Assembly (NCBI RefSeq): GCF_016888005.1
Contig: NZ_JAFDVE010000002.1
Location: forward strand, 124,001-188,000
Direction: 5' to 3'
Length of the DNA: 64,000 bases
Source of the DNA: Phycicoccus sp. CSK15P-2
Lineage (GTDB): Bacteria; Actinomycetota; Actinomycetes; Actinomycetales; Dermatophilaceae
Part shown: in pieces, positions 60,340 through 64,000 of the stretch
How the letters are laid out: every line of letters starts with the position of its first letter
Position numbering within the stretch: position 1 is the first letter of the stretch
The notes under the pieces: model-generated
The model's database searches: none
Told to the model about the DNA's origin: nothing
Seen by the model: the letters and a program-made list of their open reading frames with translations, nothing else
Translations under genes and position numbers: made by a program

Positions 60340-61137
60340 ATGTCCCGGGAGCCCGCCGACCGACCGCTCGGCGCGGTGTCGGTCACACCGGGCGACCCGT
60401 GGCTCCCGGTCGAGGTCTTCGACCGGCTGGGGTCGACGAACGACGAGCTGCGGCGGGACCCGCGGCCGTACCGGGTCGTCGTCGCCGACGTGCAGGAGAG
60501 CGGCCGGGGCCGCCTCGGGCGGGTCTGGACCACCACGCCGGGCACCGCCCTCGCCGTGTCCGCGCTCGTCCCGCAACCGCCCTCCGGCGCCTCCTGGGTG
60601 CCGTTGTTCGCCGGCCTCGCGGTGCAGCGCGCGGTGGCCGAGGTGGCGGGGGTGCCGACCGGCCTGAAGTGGCCCAACGACGTCCTCGTCCCGGGGGACG
60701 ACGGCCGCAAGCTCGCCGGCGTGCTCTGCGAGTGGCTGCCGGTGGGCGTCGTCGTCGGGGTGGGGGTGAACGTCGACACCGCGCGCGCGGACCTGCCCCT
60801 CGACACCGCCACGTCGCTGCGGGCCGCGGGGCACCCGGGAGTCCACCGCACGGCGCTGCTCGAGGCCTACCTGCGCCACCTCGCAGCGGTGCTGCGCGAG
60901 GACACCGGCCCGTCGGGGGCCTCGGTCCGCGCCTACCGCGACGCCTGCGCCACGGTGGGCCAGGACGTCGAGGTGCACGAGCCCGCGGGCGCGATCCGCA
61001 GGGGCAGGGCGACAGGCGTCGACGAGGCGGGCAGACTGAGGGTACGCACCGACGGCGGGACGGCCCAGGTCTCGGCGGGCGACGTCGTCCACGTGCGCCT
61101 TCAGGGAACGGAGAGAGGTGGCGCGGATGGCGGGTGA
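60340..61137 (+). CDS. birA: Biotin-[acetyl-CoA-carboxylase] ligase
   Basis: A 265-aa biotin protein ligase that attaches biotin to the BCCP Lys of carboxylases. The catalytic domain shows G-S-T-N-D-E-L near 31-37, the biotin loop G-R-G-R-L-G-R-V-W near 55-63, K-W-P-N-D-V-L near 110-116 and G-V-G-V-N near 141. The C-terminal SH3-like cap follows. There is no N-terminal DNA-binding domain, so it is not a repressor like E. coli BirA. It diverges from accD, a client pathway. Confidence 0.93.
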   Translation: MSREPADRPLGAVSVTPGDPWLPVEVFDRLGSTNDELRRDPRPYRVVVADVQESGRGRLGRVWTTTPGTALAVSALVPQPPSGASWVPLFAGLAVQRAVAEVAGVPTGLKWPNDVLVPGDDGRKLAGVLCEWLPVGVVVGVGVNVDTARADLPLDTATSLRAAGHPGVHRTALLEAYLRHLAAVLREDTGPSGASVRAYRDACATVGQDVEVHEPAGAIRRGRATGVDEAGRLRVRTDGGTAQVSAGDVVHVRLQGTERGGADGG

Positions 61138-62257
61138 GCCCGTCCCCGGGACTGCGCCCGAGAACCCGCGCGGGACCGGTGAGGGTCCGGGGCTGCCCGC
61201 CGCTCCGGACACCGACGACCTCCCGGAGCGCGTCGAGCGCTCCCTCCTCGGCCGCTCCGCGACGATGGGCCGGCTCGAGGTCAGCGAGGGTGCCGGGGTC
61301 GACGCCGGTGACGCGCGACGCTTCTGGCACGCGATGGGCTTCCAGGTCGTCGACGACGACGAGGCGATGTTCACCGAGGCCGACGCCGCAGCCCTGCGCC
61401 GGGTCACCGAGATGGTGCGCCGCGGCGAGGTGAGCGAGGAGCTCGCGCTCGGGATGACCCGCGCGTTCGCCCGCACGGCCGACCGGCTCGCCGTCTGGCA
61501 GACCCAGCTCGTCGCCGAGTCGCTCACGCCCGACCTCGCCGACGAGCTCGAGGGCAAGGACACCCGGTCCGTCCCGGACCTCGGGGTCGCGGCCGACGCG
61601 GCGAACCTGCTGTCCCGGACGATCGACGAGATCGAGCCGCTGCTCGTCTACGTGTGGCGGCGGCACCTCACCAACGCCATCCAGCGCATGCTGGCCGACG
61701 CCGACCCGGCCGTCCGCTCCGACCCGTCGGCACCGCTGCGCGCCGTCGGGTTCGCCGACCTCGTCGCCTTCACCTCCTTCGTCCGCCGGATGAGCGAGCG
61801 GCAGCTCGCCAAGCTCGTCCAGCGTTTCGAGCTCCTCGCGACCGACGTCGTGGCCGAGCACGGCGGCCGGGTCATCAAGACCGTCGGCGACGAGGTCCTC
61901 TTCGTGCACAGCGAGGCCGCGGCGGCGTCGGCGATCGCCCTCGACCTCGTCGACGCGATGGCCGAGGACGAGCTCCTCCCCCCGGTGCGGGTCGGCCTGG
62001 CCCACGGGCGGGTCGTGTCCCGGCTCGGCGACGTCTTCGGGATGACGGTCAACAAGGCGAGCCGGATCACCGCCGTCACCCCCTCGGGGACCGTCTACGT
62101 CGACGACGACATGGCCCGCGCCCTCGGAGCGGTCTCCGGGTTCAGTGCCATCGAGCGGCGGCGACGGATGCTGCGGGGCATCGGCGTCGTGACCCTCCAC
62201 GAGCTTCGACGTGCCCCCGGCGGACGTCGTCACCCGACGATGGTGGCCTCGACGTGA
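61127..62257 (+). CDS. Class III adenylate cyclase with Rv1264-type regulatory domain
   Basis: A 376-aa soluble cyclase. The helical N-terminal part (about 30-200) matches the autoinhibitory, pH-responsive domain of M. tuberculosis Rv1264. The C-terminal cyclase homology domain has metal-binding Asp211 and Asp255, the adenine-selecting Lys251 in R-V-I-K-T-V-G-D-E-V, and the transition-state Arg in N-K-A-S-R-I. It should therefore be active as a homodimer making cAMP. ATG 61127 is favoured because GAGAGG lies 8 nt upstream; it overlaps the birA stop by 11 nt. Confidence 0.9.
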   Translation: MAGEPVPGTAPENPRGTGEGPGLPAAPDTDDLPERVERSLLGRSATMGRLEVSEGAGVDAGDARRFWHAMGFQVVDDDEAMFTEADAAALRRVTEMVRRGEVSEELALGMTRAFARTADRLAVWQTQLVAESLTPDLADELEGKDTRSVPDLGVAADAANLLSRTIDEIEPLLVYVWRRHLTNAIQRMLADADPAVRSDPSAPLRAVGFADLVAFTSFVRRMSERQLAKLVQRFELLATDVVAEHGGRVIKTVGDEVLFVHSEAAAASAIALDLVDAMAEDELLPPVRVGLAHGRVVSRLGDVFGMTVNKASRITAVTPSGTVYVDDDMARALGAVSGFSAIERRRRMLRGIGVVTLHELRRAPGGRRHPTMVAST

Positions 62258-62258
62258 C

Positions 62259-62264
62259 TACGAT
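62259..62264 (+). promoter_or_regulatory. Leaderless -10 box for the response regulator
   Basis: TACGAT ends 7 nt before the ATG at 62272, just beyond the cyclase stop codon. Confidence 0.42.
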
Positions 62265-62271
62265 CGGCTCC

Positions 62272-62952
<681 letters not shown>

Positions 62953-62958
62953 CCCCCG

Positions 62959-63948
62959 GTGCGCAGGACCGTCGTCGCGGTCGCCCTGCAGGCTGCGGCG
63001 GTCACCGCGCTCCTGCTCGGTGTCTGCGTGACGGTGCTCGTCGTCCAGGGCTACCTGCCCGGCGCCCTCGTGGGGTCGGCCCGGTGGGTCGTCCCACTGA
63101 CCTTCCTCGGCGCGGTCGTCGTCGGCGTGGCCGTCTCCCTGTGGCTGGCCGACCGCAGCGCCGCGCGCCTCCTGGGGCTGGTCGGCGCCCTGCGGGACCA
63201 CGCGGAGCGGCTCGCGGCCGGTGACACCCGGCCGGTGCCGCTGTCCTCGGGCATCGACGAGCTCGACCGCCTCGACGCCGCCCTGGTCCGGGGCGCCCAG
63301 CAGGGCGCCAAGCGGCTCGCGTCCGAGCGCGACTTCGCCGCGGACGCCTCGCACCAGCTCCGCACCCCGCTCACGGCCCTCCTCATGCGGCTCGAGGAGA
63401 TCTCGATGACCGAGGACCTCGAGGTCGTCGCCGAGGAGTCCGCCATCGCCATCGGGCAGGTCGAGCGGCTGAGCAAGGTCGTCGACGACCTCATGAGCCG
63501 CACCCGCAGCGGCGTCGACTCCAACCCCTCGGTGTCGCTCGACTCCGTCCTGGCCTCGTTGCAGCGCGAGTGGCAGCCGGCGTTCGAGTCGGCCCGGCGC
63601 AGCGTCCACGTCAGCGGCGAGCGGGGCGTCGTCGTCCGTGCCACCCCGGTCGCGCTCGGCCAGATCCTCACGACCCTGCTCGAGAACTCGCTCGCCCACG
63701 GCCGTGGCACGGTCGAGGTCAACGCCCGTCGTGCCGGGCCGTCGGTCGTCATCGAGGTCAGCGACGCCGGCGACGGCGTACCGGCGACGCTCGCACCGCA
63801 CATCTTCGAGCGTTCGGTGTCGTCGTCCGGCTCCGGTCTGGGCCTCTCGCTCGCCCGCGACCTCGCGGAGGCCGCCGGCGGTCGTCTGGAGCTCGCACGG
63901 TCGGCCCCGCCGGTGTTCGCGCTGTTCCTCTCGGCGAGCGAGGACTGA
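62959..63948 (+). CDS. Two-component sensor histidine kinase
   Basis: A 329-aa membrane kinase. There are two transmembrane helices (about 8-30 and 44-64) separated by only ~13 residues, then a short HAMP-like linker. The H-box has His132 in D-A-S-H-Q-L-R-T-P-L-T, with an N-box L-L-E-N-S-L-A-H near 239-246 and G-box G-S-G-L-G-L-S-L-A near 290. Because almost nothing is exposed outside the cell, it may sense through the membrane or a partner protein. The gene is coupled to the response regulator. Confidence 0.9.
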   Translation: MRRTVVAVALQAAAVTALLLGVCVTVLVVQGYLPGALVGSARWVVPLTFLGAVVVGVAVSLWLADRSAARLLGLVGALRDHAERLAAGDTRPVPLSSGIDELDRLDAALVRGAQQGAKRLASERDFAADASHQLRTPLTALLMRLEEISMTEDLEVVAEESAIAIGQVERLSKVVDDLMSRTRSGVDSNPSVSLDSVLASLQREWQPAFESARRSVHVSGERGVVVRATPVALGQILTTLLENSLAHGRGTVEVNARRAGPSVVIEVSDAGDGVPATLAPHIFERSVSSSGSGLGLSLARDLAEAAGGRLELARSAPPVFALFLSASED

Positions 63949-63950
63949 GC

Positions 63951-63963
63951 CGTCCGCCGGACG
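63951..63963. terminator. Short palindrome at convergent gene ends
   Basis: CGTCCG-C-CGGACG lies between the kinase stop and the convergent gene at the window edge. It is a weak terminator candidate. Confidence 0.3.
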
Positions 63964-63964
63964 C

Positions 63965-64000
63965 TCAGAGCGGTTCGCGGGCGAAGACGAACCGGCGGTA
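63965..64000 (-). CDS. 3' end of a gene, probably GtrA-family membrane protein (partial)
   Basis: Only the last 11 codons and stop are inside the window (…Y-R-R-F-V-F-A-R-E-P-L). GtrA-family flippase-like proteins often end with an R-R-x-V-F-type motif, and GtrA genes commonly follow such two-component genes in related actinobacteria. The evidence is thin; the frame is open to the window edge. Confidence 0.45.
   Translation of the reverse strand, partial: YRRFVFAREPL

Overview
The window is very GC-rich DNA with dense, short-gap gene packing and many GTG starts. It also carries a DUF222/HNH endonuclease, an acyl-CoA carboxylase epsilon subunit and a MoxR-DUF58-DUF4350-DUF4129 cluster. Together these point to a high-GC actinobacterium, most like the Intrasporangiaceae/Dermacoccaceae (inference; no rRNA or tRNA gene lies in the window). 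Almost all of it reads as ordinary chromosome. The one stretch that looks foreign by composition is about 10.7-11.3 kb; the secreted glycosidase with its ABC exporter (13.7-18.9 kb) and the P450 cassette (56.3-58.5 kb) look like optional inserts.

Layout. 0-5.1 kb: sulfate assimilation (cysQ, a TauE/SafE exporter and an APS kinase leftward; cysD-cysN rightward), followed by exonuclease III. 6.2-10.6 kb: an HNH endonuclease behind a LexA-type box, galK, trpS and a 2H phosphoesterase. 10.6-11.3 kb: a lower-GC islet with one small orphan gene. 11.3-13.7 kb: a GT4 glycosyltransferase diverging from a mannose-1-phosphate guanylyltransferase. 13.9-18.9 kb: a secreted GH30 enzyme with a ricin-B domain, then an ABC exporter diverging from a GbsR/MarR-type regulator. 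19-23.6 kb: M20 amidohydrolase, cytidine deaminase, thymidine phosphorylase, DUF6131 peptide, adenosine deaminase. 23.7-32.6 kb: RDD protein, ECF sigma factor with a membrane partner, SpoIIM-like protein, and the DUF58/MoxR/DUF4350/DUF4129 operon. 32.6-39.3 kb: uridine kinase-like protein, two aldehyde dehydrogenase-type proteins, deoC, a hexose/pentose phosphomutase and purine nucleoside phosphorylase. 39.6-43.3 kb: an LpdA-like quinone reductase, a small protein and the biotinylated carboxylase alpha subunit. 43.3-48.5 kb: MarR/EamA pair, DUF2157 and GDYXXLXY membrane proteins, tryptophan 2,3-dioxygenase, PfkB kinase. 48.8-52.1 kb: MerR regulator diverging from an acyl-CoA dehydrogenase and carboxyltransferase operon. 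52.1-55.8 kb: gluconokinase, Maf, TetR, DUF885 protein. 56.3-58.5 kb: TetR, cytochrome P450, ferredoxin. 58.5-64 kb: carboxylase epsilon and beta diverging from birA, then an adenylate cyclase, a two-component system and the 3' end of a probable GtrA gene.

How the genes connect. Cytidine deaminase, thymidine phosphorylase, adenosine deaminase, purine nucleoside phosphorylase, a phosphomutase, deoxyribose-phosphate aldolase and an aldehyde dehydrogenase together form a nearly complete nucleoside breakdown route, split over two clusters. The carboxylase alpha subunit, two carboxyltransferases, the epsilon subunit and BirA, spread over 19 kb, make up an acyl-CoA carboxylase system.

The most informative non-coding signal is promoter architecture. 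About two dozen genes have a TAnnnT-like -10 box ending 5-8 nt before the start codon and no Shine-Dalgarno sequence, i.e. probable leaderless transcripts. Several divergent pairs carry clear dyads inside such promoters: marR/eamA, merR/acyl-CoA dehydrogenase and the HNH SOS box. accD/birA is notable for two opposing -10 boxes that overlap. Long, nearly perfect intergenic inverted repeats occur repeatedly; some can be convergent-gene terminators, others sit where a terminator makes no sense. I did not find a convincing wholly new multi-gene system. The best leads are these regulatory arrangements, the orphan small gene at 10.9 kb and a coupled pseudo-aldehyde dehydrogenase.
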